Below the pieces are notes generated by a model, which saw only the letters and a list, made by a program, of their open reading frames with translations, ran no database searches and was not told the origin of the DNA. Positions 8,276 through 17,346 of a DNA stretch of 38,414 bases are shown piece by piece. The translations under genes were made by a program, and so were the position numbers. Each line of letters starts with the position of its first letter. Position 1 is the first letter of the stretch. Source of the stretch: a virus. The stretch lies in the IMG/VR virus record IMGVR_UViG_3300043431_000172, positions 1 through 38,414 of that record; one strand, given 5' to 3'.

Positions 8276-8574
8276 ATTATCTGAAGCTGCTGGAAAGCTA
8301 CGTCGCGGCGGGGTTTGATCCGGCTGCATTCTGGGGGCTCTCGCCGCGTCTGTATCAGGTGCAGATGGCGGGGGCAGCGCGCCGGGCTGACGCGGACGGC
8401 AACGCGCTGATCGCGCAGGCGTGGCTGACGGCAACACTGTCACGGGCCAAGCGCATTCCGAAGCTGGAAGGCCTGCTCAAGCGGCGGCTCAAGCCGCAGG
8501 CGCGACAGTCGCGCGAAGAGATGCAGGCCATGTGCAACGCCTTGGCGGCGGCATGGGGCGCGAAGAAGGGTTAG
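7928..8574 (+). CDS. tail assembly chaperone, -1 frameshift fusion (gpGT-like)
   Basis: Predicted 215-residue fusion made when ribosomes slip back one base at GGGAAAC (8236-8242). The first 105 codons are shared with the short form; the next codon begins at 8242 and the new frame runs to 8574. The -1 frame is clearly coding: it reads LDYLKLLESYVAAGFDPAAF, then WGLSPRLYQ, and ends in a basic helix-rich stretch and AAAWGAKKG. It has no good start codon of its own near its beginning; the only internal candidates (GTG 8359, ATG 8365) would drop the conserved first half. By analogy with lambda gpG-gpGT, the extension recruits tube subunits to the tape measure. It is followed directly by the tape measure gene. 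Confidence 0.85.
8236..8272 (+). promoter_or_regulatory. programmed -1 ribosomal frameshift signal
   Basis: A slippery heptamer GGGAAAC (8236-8242) lies in the correct phase: the zero-frame codons are GGA and AAC, giving X XXY YYZ. After a seven-base spacer comes a perfect 7-bp G+C hairpin, GGCGGGC (8250-8256) with GCCCGCC (8266-8272) and a nine-base loop. The zero-frame stop TAG follows at 8273. Lambda uses the closely similar GGGAAAG at the same place in its G-T genes. Confidence 0.85.
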
Positions 8575-8580
8575 CGGAAC

Positions 8581-10548
8581 ATGGCAGGAACGGTGATCGG
8601 CGCCCTGCGGGTGACGCTGGGGCTCGACAGCGGCCAATTCGCCCGCGGGGCCAGTCAGGCCGGCCGGTCCATTGCAGGGCTGCGGCAGAGCCTTGTCGCG
8701 GTGTCGGCCGCGATGGCGGCGGTGGGGGCCGCAGCTTTTGCCATGGTCGCAAGCACGGCCCGCGCTGCCAATGAGGTTGCGCGGCAATCGGCCATTGCCA
8801 ACACCAGTGCCGACCAGTTCCAGCGGATGGCTGCAGCGGCGGCGACAGTCGGGATCGAGCAGGACAAACTGGCCGACATCCTCAAGGATGTGAACGACCG
8901 GGTCGGGGACTTCCTGCAGACCGGCGGCGGCCCGATGGCGGATTTCTTTGAGAACATCGCGCCGCAGGTTGGCGTGACGGCCGACATGTTCCGCGACCTG
9001 TCCGGGGCCGACGCGCTGCAGCTTTACGTCGACACGCTGAACCGGGCGGGTGTCAGCCAAGCCGACATGACGTTCTACATGGAGGCGATGGCATCGGACG
9101 CCACGGCGCTGATCCCGCTCTTGGCGAACAACGGGGCCGAGTTGCAGCGCCTTGGCGATGCGGCGGCAGCGTCCGGGGCGGTCATGTCAGACAGCCTGAT
9201 TGCCAAGAGCGGCGCTTTCCGCGAGGCGATGACCGGCCTGCAGAACGGCCTTCTGGGCGTGCGCAACGAGATTGCCGAACGCCTGATGCCGATCTTTACC
9301 GACCTGATCAACAGCATCACGGCCAATGTTCTGCCGGTGATCAGCGACATTGTCGCCAAGGTTGGCGAGTGGATGGACGCTTTCCGCGACCTGCCGGGGC
9401 CGGTTCAGGAGGCGGCAGCCGCTATTGCGCTTGCCTTGGGCGTCGGGGGGCCAGTGCTGACCGCCATTGCTGGTGTAAGCATGGCATTCCGGCTGCTGGT
9501 AGCATCATCTGGCCCCATCGGCCTGTTCATCGCGGCGGCTGCTGGCATCATGGCGGTGTGGGCGGTTTGGGGCGACGACATCAAGGCAGCCCTTGGGCCG
9601 GCGCTAGAGTGGATTGGCGAAAAATTCGACGCGGTGGTCGGTGCGATTCAGGGCCTGATCGACAAGGCGGCGGCGGCAAAGCGGGCGCTGGTGGACATGT
9701 TCACCTATGCGGACCAGCAAGAGCGGTTCTCGGACGAGGCCGAGTTTCAGGAAAACTTTGACTTCTCGGGGCAGGGCAACAGCGCCGGCAGCGCCTTGGG
9801 CGATGGGTTTGTCAACGGCCTGATGGGCAGCGACATTGTCGAGCGGTCCAGCGACCTGTTCCACGGGGTCACCGACGCGGCGCGGGATGCGTGGCAGATC
9901 AGATCGCCATCGCGCATCTTCCGCGAGATCGGACATTGGATCATGCAGGGCCTCGGCCTCGGCATTGCGGACGGTGCGCCCGGCGTTGCGGGCCAGATGG
10001 GCGCTGTCGCCGGCGAAACGGCAGACGTTTTTGGGGGGCTTTCGGAAACGCTGAACCATCTCAAGGGAACAGCGCAGCAAGCGTTTTCCGGGCTAGTCAA
10101 GGGCACGACAAGTTGGCGCGACGCGCTGTCTGGCGTGCTGTCAAAACTGGCCGACATTGCCATCAACGGCCTGTTTGATGGCATCTGGTCGGGGATCTTC
10201 GGCGGCGGCGGCGGCGGTGCTGCAGTCGCGGCCGGGATCGGCGGGCTGATGGGCTTTGCGCGAGGTGGCGAGTTTGAGGTTGGAGGCAGCGGCGGCGTGG
10301 ACAGCCAGCTTGTCGCGTTCAGGGCTAGCCCGAACGAGACGGTCACGATCCGCCGCCCTGACCAGATGGGCGGCGATACGGGCGACCTGCATGTGACGGT
10401 CGGCATCCGCGATGATGGCGGGCTTGAGGCCTTTGTCCAAGACACCGCCGGCCGGGTGATCGCGCAGGCGGCCCCGGGCATCCAGCAAGGCGCCGTGTCG
10501 CAGGTCGATCAAGCCATGCGGGCAACGAAGAAGTTCGGGCGGCGCTGA
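8581..10548 (+). CDS. tape measure protein
   Basis: A 655-residue protein that sets tail length and enters the host envelope during DNA delivery. It starts with the tape-measure pattern VIGALRVTLGLDSGQFARGA and then has long Ala-rich helices. A hydrophobic, membrane-prone block lies around residues 275-330 (AAAIALALGVGGPVL, LFIAAAAGIMAVWAVWG), followed by a Gly-rich C-terminal part (GGGGGAAVAAGIGGLMGFA) and the MRATKKFGRR end. It is short for the family, suggesting a short tail: by the usual rule of roughly 1.5 angstrom per residue, about 100 nm. It follows the chaperone genes, as expected. Confidence 0.93.
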   Translation: MAGTVIGALRVTLGLDSGQFARGASQAGRSIAGLRQSLVAVSAAMAAVGAAAFAMVASTARAANEVARQSAIANTSADQFQRMAAAAATVGIEQDKLADILKDVNDRVGDFLQTGGGPMADFFENIAPQVGVTADMFRDLSGADALQLYVDTLNRAGVSQADMTFYMEAMASDATALIPLLANNGAELQRLGDAAAASGAVMSDSLIAKSGAFREAMTGLQNGLLGVRNEIAERLMPIFTDLINSITANVLPVISDIVAKVGEWMDAFRDLPGPVQEAAAAIALALGVGGPVLTAIAGVSMAFRLLVASSGPIGLFIAAAAGIMAVWAVWGDDIKAALGPALEWIGEKFDAVVGAIQGLIDKAAAAKRALVDMFTYADQQERFSDEAEFQENFDFSGQGNSAGSALGDGFVNGLMGSDIVERSSDLFHGVTDAARDAWQIRSPSRIFREIGHWIMQGLGLGIADGAPGVAGQMGAVAGETADVFGGLSETLNHLKGTAQQAFSGLVKGTTSWRDALSGVLSKLADIAINGLFDGIWSGIFGGGGGGAAVAAGIGGLMGFARGGEFEVGGSGGVDSQLVAFRASPNETVTIRRPDQMGGDTGDLHVTVGIRDDGGLEAFVQDTAGRVIAQAAPGIQQGAVSQVDQAMRATKKFGRR

Positions 10549-11288
10549 TGGCAACGAATGTCTATGCATGGCCGCCGGTCGGGCTGACCGGGTGGGAGCT
10601 TACCGTTCTGGACCCGGTGTCGGAATCGCGGACCCTGCTGCAGGGCCAGCCGGTCACGTCGGGCTATCGTGCGCGCCGGCGGGCGGCGACAGCGGTGGTG
10701 CCGATGCTGGGGCCAGACGGGGCGAACTCCGGTTATGTGGAGATGCTCAAGCGGTATCTGTCGGGCGTGCATCTGGTGCGGGTCGAATGCCAGTCCGCGA
10801 TCTGGTTCAACGCCCGGTCGCGCCTGCCGAACGCGATTGGCAGATGGCTGTCAGGCTCAACCGAAGGGCTGTGGCTGTCCGGGTCGACTGAGGGCTATTG
10901 GTCGAGCGGTTCGGCCTATGGCACGGCCGGCACGGTCGACGGCTGGCCGGCGGTGACGGTCACGGGCCTGCCGCCGTCGCAGATCGTGGTGCGCCCGCAC
11001 GAGCTGGTGCGGCTGCTGGCGCCGGATGAGGATGCACAGTCGGCCCGTGCTGTGCGGGTGACGCGGTCGGACGCCGCTGGCGAGGCGGTGATCCGGCTGG
11101 AAACGGCGCTGACCGGCGCGGGGCCGATCAGCATCGGTGATGCGGAGAGCGTGGTTTTCAAGCCGCTGGGCTATCCCCGCGCCGTGCAAGACCTGCAGGG
11201 CGGTGGCGCCTATACCTGGAACTTCGAAGAGGCCTTCGAGGACGATCCCGTCTACGGCACTTGGGCCGAGGTCAACCCATGGGCCTGA
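10548..11288 (+). CDS. distal tail / minor tail protein (unassigned family)
   Basis: A 246-residue protein placed immediately after the tape measure, where siphoviruses and gene transfer agents encode the distal tail protein. A short internal duplication is visible at about residues 103-124: LSGSTEG occurs twice, followed by a third, diverged unit WSSGSAYG. C-terminally it reads FKPLGYPRAVQDLQGG and ends in a Trp-containing acidic tail. No specific family was recognised, so the role is inferred from order. Its stop overlaps the next start. Confidence 0.75.
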   Translation: MATNVYAWPPVGLTGWELTVLDPVSESRTLLQGQPVTSGYRARRRAATAVVPMLGPDGANSGYVEMLKRYLSGVHLVRVECQSAIWFNARSRLPNAIGRWLSGSTEGLWLSGSTEGYWSSGSAYGTAGTVDGWPAVTVTGLPPSQIVVRPHELVRLLAPDEDAQSARAVRVTRSDAAGEAVIRLETALTGAGPISIGDAESVVFKPLGYPRAVQDLQGGGAYTWNFEEAFEDDPVYGTWAEVNPWA

Positions 11289-11863
11289 CGCGGGGGATTG
11301 ATCCGGTGCTGCTGGCGGTGCTGGAAGGGCACTTTCACCCTGTCGTGCTGATGGAATCGGTCCTGCCGTCCGAGACGATCCGCGCGCATTCGGGGCGCGG
11401 GACGATCACATGGGACGGCCACGACTGGATTGGGCTTGACCGGTTGGCGCGGTTCACGGGGCCGGGCGAGGGCATGGGACTGGCGCGGCAGGCGTCGACA
11501 CTGGAAATCGTCATGGACCTGCGCAGCACGATGGAATCGTCGGGCGCGGCGAACCGGAATGCCGATGTCACGGTCTGGTGGGGCGCGACGACGACGGCGG
11601 GCGGCACAGTGCTGATCGGAGAGCCGTTTCAGCTTGACGCCGGCTATGTCGACGACTGGCGCCGGTCGTTTGCGCGCAGTGGCGCGGGGGCACAGCACGG
11701 CGTCACGGTGTCGATGATGCCGGGGCCGGGCGCGCGGGACGGCCTGCCGCTGGTGCATAGCCCCGAGGCGCAGCAGGCGCGCTTCCCCGGCGACACAGGC
11801 GCGCGGCATTTCGTGAACGCGATCAAGCGGGCGACCAACCCGCCCTTGTTCCCGGAGCCATGA
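11279..11863 (+). CDS. tail hub-region protein
   Basis: A 194-residue protein whose start ATG (11279) lies just inside the previous gene; a TTG further upstream is unlikely. Opening residues GIDPVLLAVLEGHFHPVVLM and the TITWDGHDWIGLDRLARF segment resemble small hub/baseplate proteins in Rhodobacterales phages and gene transfer agents that precede the peptidase-like and J-like genes. The middle includes VTVWWGATTTAGGTVLIGEP and FQLDAGYVDDWRRSFARS. The function is inferred from position and weak pattern similarity. Confidence 0.75.
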   Translation: MGLTRGIDPVLLAVLEGHFHPVVLMESVLPSETIRAHSGRGTITWDGHDWIGLDRLARFTGPGEGMGLARQASTLEIVMDLRSTMESSGAANRNADVTVWWGATTTAGGTVLIGEPFQLDAGYVDDWRRSFARSGAGAQHGVTVSMMPGPGARDGLPLVHSPEAQQARFPGDTGARHFVNAIKRATNPPLFPEP

Positions 11864-12267
11864 TGGACGGGCAGCAGATCATTGCAGAGGCGCGGCGGAT
11901 CATGCGCGGGCTGCGCGTGGCGGGGCAGCGCGATTGCCTGTTCGACGTGGCGCAGCTGGTGGCTGCGATCAGCGGGCGCGACATCTTCGGCGGGCTGATC
12001 GTAGTCTATGACAGCGAGGCCGAGGCCATGGCCATTGCCGAGGCGCAAGGCGGGCTCGTGGCGGCCACGGGAGCCGCACTGACGGCGGCGGGGATGCGTG
12101 CGGTAGATGTGGCCGCCCCCGGCGATGTGGGGCTTGTGCGGGCGCCGGAGAGCGAGTGCGGGGCAGTCTATGCGGTGAGCCTCGGCCGGGGATCGTGGGT
12201 GTCGCGCGGGCTGAACGGCCCGGCGCTGTTTCGGGGCGAGCCGCTTGGGGTGTGGACATGGGCCTGA
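11860..12267 (+). CDS. DUF6950-like tail tip protein
   Basis: A 135-residue protein with the pattern GQRDCLFDVAQLVAAISGRD near residue 28, where the Asp-Cys pair resembles the opening of DUF6950 / NlpC-P60-like tail proteins, followed by GDVGLVRAP and a Trp-rich end. In gene transfer agents and many siphoviruses a cell-wall peptidase sits exactly here, before the central fibre protein. The downstream catalytic His expected of an active NlpC/P60 peptidase is not evident, so it may be purely structural. ATGA overlap upstream; its 3' end overlaps the J-like gene by ten bases. Confidence 0.7.
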   Translation: MMDGQQIIAEARRIMRGLRVAGQRDCLFDVAQLVAAISGRDIFGGLIVVYDSEAEAMAIAEAQGGLVAATGAALTAAGMRAVDVAAPGDVGLVRAPESECGAVYAVSLGRGSWVSRGLNGPALFRGEPLGVWTWA

Positions 12268-14801
12268 ATGTCCTTGCCGCGCTGATTTCCAGCGGGGTCA
12301 GCCTCGGCCCTGCGCTGACGGCGGTCTACGGGGCGTTCGGCGCTGCGGCGCTGCGGATCGGGGCAAGCCTGCTGCTTTCGGCCGCCGCGAATGCCCTTGC
12401 CGGTGGCCAGCGGTCGCGGGCAACGGACGTGGCGCGACAGCTTGCCCTGCCGTCCGCTCTCCCGTGGGTGCGCTATGTCTACGGCACGGACCAAGCGACT
12501 GGGTCACCGTCGAACTTCCCCGTCCGGGGCAGCAAGGCGGCGGGCTTCTGGCTTCTCAACTCCCGGCCGTCTGAACTGCTGGCGCCGGTGATCTTGCTCG
12601 ACAAGCGCGAGATCAGTTACACCGGAGACCCGTTTGATTTCAGCGGCCCGGGCGCGGTCAGCAACACGGCGCCTTTCGCGGCTGGCGAGTTCCGGTTCTG
12701 GATTGGCCGGGGCGACCAGACGACGGCGCCGGATGACATCGTCGCGCGCTGGCCGCAGGGCGCGGGCCGGGATAGCGAGTTGTTCCTGTCGACGGACGCG
12801 ATGCAGGGCTGCACGGTGCTGTGGGCCGAGATCACGGCGGGCGCGGCTGCCAGCCTGCAAGAGCGGTGGGTGGCGATTCCGCCGACGCTGGAAGTGGTCG
12901 GCAACTGGTCGAAGGTCTGCGACATCCGCGAGGCCGGCCACGACTTTGACGACCCCGACACTTGGGAGTTTTCGCGGAACCATGCGCTGGTCGCGCTGGA
13001 CATCCTGCGCAACAACCCGATGCGGCCCTACCGCGACCGCAACCTGCTGCTGTCGTCGTTTGAGGAAGGCGCCGACATCTGCGATGAATCCGTCGCGCTG
13101 AAAGGCGGCGGGACGGAGCTACGGTGGTCCTGCGACGGCACGGTCGTTTTCGATGGCCGCGAGATTGAGGACATCCTTGATCCCGTCACGCTGTCGGGGG
13201 CGGCCGACCTGATCCGGGTCGGCGGGCGGCTGGGCTATGCGTGGGGCAAGTATCGCGCGCCATCGCTGACTGTGACCGACTTTCTGGGCGACGGGATCGA
13301 GATCATCGACCTGCCGCCCGGTGACGACATGGTCAACACGCTGCGGGTGACCTGCACCGCGCCCGGCCGAGGCTATGAGACGGCCGAGTTGAAGCCGTGG
13401 CCCATCCCCGGCGCGCTGGCGGCAGACGGCGGCATTGAGCGGGTTGGCACGCTTGACCTGCCCTATGCCCATCCGACGCAGGCGATGCGGGCGCGCAAGC
13501 GGCTGGGGCTGCGGATGCGGCGGCAACGGAAGCTGGCTGGCATGGCCTTGCCGCCGGTGGCGATCGACCTTGTCGCCGGTGCGACGCTGACGCTGGCGCT
13601 GCCGGACCCGTTCGGCAGCATCGACGGCATCTATGAGGTCGAGGGCCTGCACCCGGCGGCTGACCCGCTGGGCGACAGCGGCGAGGTGGCCCTGCGCATG
13701 GCGGCGGCGCTGACGATTGCCGACCCGCTTGAGGACGCATGGACTCCTGCGGTCGATGAGGAGGATCTGATTGTCGAGCCCTATGACGGCGGGCGGTCGG
13801 CAACGTCTGTGGCGCTGGCCGACCTGACAGAGCCTGCGGACCTCGGCCGGGCGCGCTATGTGACTGGCTGGCGCGGCGGCGATGTGTATGTCGCGGGCGA
13901 TGGGTACTGGTGGCGCGACACGATCACAGGCGAGATTGTCACGGCGGCGCGCTACGTCGCGCAGTTCGGGACAGCCGACTATCAGATCGACACGGCAGAC
14001 CGTTCGCGGTCGCGGGTGCTCTCGCTGACCCGGGCCAGCACCGGCACCTATGTCGACACCGACGGACTGGTGCAGACGGCGGCGGTGGATGTGGCGCGGG
14101 TCGACTACAGCGACGGGATCGGCGCGCTACTGGTCGAGCCTGCCGCGACAAACCTCTGCCTGCACTCTGGCGACCTGACCAATGCGGCTTGGGTGACCTT
14201 CGGCGGCACAACCGTAACCGGCGACACAGTCGAGGCGCCGGACGGGTCGACGCTGGCCGACACGGTCACCAGCGGCAACACTGCCGCGCAGGGCATCTAC
14301 CAGCCCTTCACGGTCACGGCGTCGACTGCCTACACGTTCAGTTTCTGGGCGCGCTTGGGCACACTGCCGGCTGGCGATTTCAAGATGGCCTTCCGCAACG
14401 ACACGGCGGGAACATTCTTTCTGTTCGACGTGGCGCCCGCGCAGACCCTGTCCGCCGATGACTGGGTGCGGGTCAGCTACACGTTCACGACCCCGGCCGG
14501 ATGCACGGCGCTGCGCTGCTATCCATTCCGCAACGGGGCGGCGGTTGCTGGCACCGTCTATCTGTGGGGCGCGCAGCTTGAGGCCGGTTCAGCGGCATCG
14601 TCGCTGATCCCGACAACGTCCGCGACAGTGACCCGCGCCGCGGACATCGCGTCCATGCGCGGCATCACGGCCACGCTCGACCTTGACCTGCTTTATGGCG
14701 ACGGCACCAGCGCGACGGTTGCCGGCGCCTCGGTCGCGTCTGGCTACTGGCCGACCCTGTCGCAAACCCGCCTGCGCCGACTGATCGGCCGCACGCCCTG
14801 A
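12258..14801 (+). CDS. tail tip attachment protein (J-like) with C-terminal ligand-binding domain
   Basis: An 847-residue central tail-tip protein. The ATG at 12258 overlaps the previous stop; longer upstream extensions would run through the DUF6950 gene. The first 60 residues include hydrophobic helices (LAALISSGVSLGPALTAVYG). The body (to about residue 520) has the J/hub pattern, including SKVCDIREAGHDFDDPDTWE, ALDILRNNPMRPYRD and APGRGYETAELKPWPIPG. After a linker, about residues 625-790 form a jelly-roll-like carbohydrate-binding module of the kind found in phage fibres (NLCLHSGDLTNAAW, STLADTVTSGNTA, YTFSFWARLG, YLWGAQLEAGSAASS). It is likely to contact the host surface. Confidence 0.85.
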   Translation: MGLNVLAALISSGVSLGPALTAVYGAFGAAALRIGASLLLSAAANALAGGQRSRATDVARQLALPSALPWVRYVYGTDQATGSPSNFPVRGSKAAGFWLLNSRPSELLAPVILLDKREISYTGDPFDFSGPGAVSNTAPFAAGEFRFWIGRGDQTTAPDDIVARWPQGAGRDSELFLSTDAMQGCTVLWAEITAGAAASLQERWVAIPPTLEVVGNWSKVCDIREAGHDFDDPDTWEFSRNHALVALDILRNNPMRPYRDRNLLLSSFEEGADICDESVALKGGGTELRWSCDGTVVFDGREIEDILDPVTLSGAADLIRVGGRLGYAWGKYRAPSLTVTDFLGDGIEIIDLPPGDDMVNTLRVTCTAPGRGYETAELKPWPIPGALAADGGIERVGTLDLPYAHPTQAMRARKRLGLRMRRQRKLAGMALPPVAIDLVAGATLTLALPDPFGSIDGIYEVEGLHPAADPLGDSGEVALRMAAALTIADPLEDAWTPAVDEEDLIVEPYDGGRSATSVALADLTEPADLGRARYVTGWRGGDVYVAGDGYWWRDTITGEIVTAARYVAQFGTADYQIDTADRSRSRVLSLTRASTGTYVDTDGLVQTAAVDVARVDYSDGIGALLVEPAATNLCLHSGDLTNAAWVTFGGTTVTGDTVEAPDGSTLADTVTSGNTAAQGIYQPFTVTASTAYTFSFWARLGTLPAGDFKMAFRNDTAGTFFLFDVAPAQTLSADDWVRVSYTFTTPAGCTALRCYPFRNGAAVAGTVYLWGAQLEAGSAASSLIPTTSATVTRAADIASMRGITATLDLDLLYGDGTSATVAGASVASGYWPTLSQTRLRRLIGRTP

Positions 14802-14865
14802 CCTGACCGATCCCGTTTGACCCTGCCAGCCCCGCCAGCGGGGTTGAAACCGTTGAGGATACGAC

Positions 14866-16842
14866 ATGCCCATCACGCCGCCGACCATCAATCTGACGCC
14901 GACCGGGACTGATCCCCTCTATTACGGGGAGACGATGGTCGAGAGCGCGATCAATGGCGTCCTGACAGCGCTGGCTGGTGCAGTTGATACCGCGATCGAC
15001 AGCGAGGCGACAGTGCGCGCAGCCGCAGATACCGCGCTTGACGGGCGGCTTGACGCGGTGGAGGCGAACGATTGGGTGACGACGGCGCGGATTGACGACG
15101 GCGCGGTCACATTGGCCAAGATGGCGGACGTGGCGCAGGGCCTATTGCTGGGCCGTCAAGCCTCTGCCGGCACGGGTGCCCCGCAGACAATCAGCGCCGC
15201 GCAAGGGCGGGCGATCCTCAACGTTGCGGACGGATCGACGGCCAACGCGACCGACGCTGACCTGCGCGACCGGACGACGCATACCGGGGCGCAGGCGATC
15301 AGCACTGTGACCGGGCTGCAGACCGCGCTGGACGCCAAGGCCGCTCTGACACAGCTTCAGACCAGCAACCGCTTGGCGTCTCTGGTCGTGCTGGAGGGTG
15401 TCGCCGGAACCGGCGATGCGGTCACGGGCGCGGTGTCGTCGTCGATCTACAACTGGGCGAGTCAACTCGATCACCCGGTTCTGGTGAAGTGGCCTGCCTT
15501 CAACACGATCACGACGCCGACCGTGGCTTTCGCAGGGGTCACTTACACGATCACCGGCCCCGAAGGCCGGGTGCTTGCGCCGGGCGATCTGCGTGCCGGG
15601 GCTTACTACCTGATCGCGCCGGTCAGCGCGTCCGGCTCAACGGGCGTGGCGCGCATCGTCAACTTCGACCCGCACAGCTACACCCGCCTTGAGACCTACG
15701 GCGCGGTCGGCAACGGGATCAACGGCGACAATGCGTCTTGGGCCGCTGCGAAGGCTTTGGGCCGGGAAGTCGAGTTGCTGCACGGGCGCGATTATCTGGT
15801 GACCGATGGCGGCAACCCGAATGGCGTGCCGGTTCGCGGGCAGGGGCGCATCCTGACGGCGGTCACGGGCGGAACGCGCCAATGGAACACCTACGGCGAC
15901 CGCTGGCTTTCGCTTGGGCAGGAATACCTCGGGGCGGCCAAGGACCGCTGGCTGGCGGGCAACTATGTCAACGTCAGGCTGTTTGGCGACAGCACGATCC
16001 AGACGGTCTACGGTGGCCTGTTCATCCCGACCCTGATCCGCAACATCATGCGCGCGTCTGGCCTGCCGGTGAAGCAGTTGGAAAGTAACGCGACAGGCGG
16101 GCATTCCTGGGGCACGCAGAGCCTCGCCCCGTTGGTGCACTCGGGAGCGGAGGTTGACCATTTGGTCATCTGCAAGTTCGGGATCAATGACGGCGCCACG
16201 GCTAACGTTGATCTTGAGGCCGCCTTGGACACCCTGCGCGACGATATGCGGACGCAACTCAACGCGATCCGGACGCTGGCTGCGAGCGCAGGCACGGTCG
16301 GCAACTTGTCAATCATCGTCATGGGTCCGAACACCGCACAGGCGCAGGACAGTCTGGCGGGCTATAACGAGAAGTTCTTCGAGCGGCTGCGGGGCGTCTA
16401 CGTTGATGCGGCGCGGCGGTTCCAAGTGGCCTACTTCGACACCTACGCCTATCTCCGCGATGCCTACGGGAGCGCGGGTTTGTGGATGGACACCGCCCGC
16501 GTCCACCCCCTGCCGAACATGTCACACACGATCTGGGGTGGGGTGTTTCGGGAGATGTTCCCCGAAGCGGCCATGAAGTTCAATCAGTTGCAGAATGTGC
16601 CGCCCTATGAACGGCAACCGGCGCTGGCGAATGAAGTGTCGACCTTCCCGTTCGGCATCTCGACCTATGAGGTTACGGCCTCGGGCGGCGGCTGGCCCTT
16701 TGACGGCATCCTGACAGTGACACGGATGGTCAGCGGCAGCGGTATGCAGATGCTTGTCGAGACAGCGGCGGGCGGATCGCCATCGGCAACGGTTACGCGC
16801 GCCACCGCCAGTGCGGGCGGCGCGTGGGAGGCGTTTCGTTGA
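14866..16842 (+). CDS. tail fibre with beta-helix cap motif and SGNH hydrolase domain
   Basis: A 658-residue receptor-binding candidate; GAGG at 14854-14857 precedes the ATG. Layout: a tail-attachment and Ala/Thr-rich shaft (residues 1-200), a pectate-lyase-type cap motif around LETYGAVGNGINGDNASWAAA (about residues 276-296), then an SGNH/GDSL hydrolase domain. Visible catalytic elements are the nucleophile in LFGDST (Ser376), the oxyanion residues in GGHSWG and FGIND (Asn441), and the His of RVHPLPNMSH (His547). The canonical Asp three residues before that His is Ala; Asp542 lies five before. Such domains deacetylate or deacylate surface polysaccharide. The C-terminal 80 residues form a beta-rich module ending GGAWEAFR. 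Confidence 0.85.
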   Translation: MPITPPTINLTPTGTDPLYYGETMVESAINGVLTALAGAVDTAIDSEATVRAAADTALDGRLDAVEANDWVTTARIDDGAVTLAKMADVAQGLLLGRQASAGTGAPQTISAAQGRAILNVADGSTANATDADLRDRTTHTGAQAISTVTGLQTALDAKAALTQLQTSNRLASLVVLEGVAGTGDAVTGAVSSSIYNWASQLDHPVLVKWPAFNTITTPTVAFAGVTYTITGPEGRVLAPGDLRAGAYYLIAPVSASGSTGVARIVNFDPHSYTRLETYGAVGNGINGDNASWAAAKALGREVELLHGRDYLVTDGGNPNGVPVRGQGRILTAVTGGTRQWNTYGDRWLSLGQEYLGAAKDRWLAGNYVNVRLFGDSTIQTVYGGLFIPTLIRNIMRASGLPVKQLESNATGGHSWGTQSLAPLVHSGAEVDHLVICKFGINDGATANVDLEAALDTLRDDMRTQLNAIRTLAASAGTVGNLSIIVMGPNTAQAQDSLAGYNEKFFERLRGVYVDAARRFQVAYFDTYAYLRDAYGSAGLWMDTARVHPLPNMSHTIWGGVFREMFPEAAMKFNQLQNVPPYERQPALANEVSTFPFGISTYEVTASGGGWPFDGILTVTRMVSGSGMQMLVETAAGGSPSATVTRATASAGGAWEAFR

Positions 16843-17095
16843 CCCCCGAACCCGCCATCCCTGCCCATGTAGCCGCAGCCCTGCGGCGGCTCAACCTGCC
16901 AACCGACGAGAAACGCTCACGACGCTGCCGGCCGGCTTCCGGCCGCCGTTCGAAATCATCGTTAACTGTGCCACGCAAAGCAGCTCCTACGTCGGGCAAC
17001 TGCGGATCACGGCGGCGGGCGTGGTTAGCCTTCGGACGACGGGAGACGCGGCGGGGATGTTCCTCGACGGCATTGGTTTCATGGGCACACTCTGA
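16839..17095 (+). pseudogene. tail-fibre C-terminal segment, frame-disrupted
   Basis: After the fibre stop codon, protein-like sequence continues in two successive frames. A TTG at 16839 with GGGAGG seven bases upstream opens LTPEPAIPAHVAAALRRLNL (one frame). From about 16910 the coding sense shifts by -1 into ETLTTLPAGFRPPFE, then a beta-rich segment ending LDGIGFMGTL at 17095. TLPAGFRP is a very common closing motif of phage tail fibres. Either a single-base change broke an accessory fibre gene, or the fibre originally read through. No canonical slippery heptamer lies at the switch point. Confidence 0.5.
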
Positions 17096-17112
17096 CCTGA
17101 AAGGGCACGGGC

Positions 17113-17346
17113 ATGACCGAACGCGAATTGATCGACCGCATCCAGCGCAACAAGGCGCAGATGGACGCTGACCTGAAGGCGTTGATCGCCATCCAGAAAG
17201 ACCGCGAGGATGCAGCAGCGACCAATGCCGCCTTTCTGACCCGCGCCGAATTGAACGTCTGGCACGGGCGCGCGACCGAGCGCCTTTTGACACACTTCCC
17301 CGGCTGGGCATCCGATGTCGTCATCTTTGGTCCCGGTGGTCGCTGA
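17113..17346 (+). CDS. hypothetical protein, 77 aa
   Basis: A small soluble protein with a charged helical N-terminal half (ELIDRIQRNKAQMDADLKAL, a coiled-coil candidate) and the C-terminal GWASDVVIFGPGGR. No family was recognised. It lies between the fibre genes and the lysis cassette, with a TGATG overlap to the membrane protein that follows, so it may belong to the lysis cluster. Confidence 0.65.
   Translation: MTERELIDRIQRNKAQMDADLKALIAIQKDREDAAATNAAFLTRAELNVWHGRATERLLTHFPGWASDVVIFGPGGR

Noticed and set aside
14830-14843. CCCCGC/GCGGGG hairpin between the J-like gene and the tail fibre as a terminator.
   Set aside because: Only a two- to four-base loop and no T run follow; probably an mRNA processing or stability feature at most.
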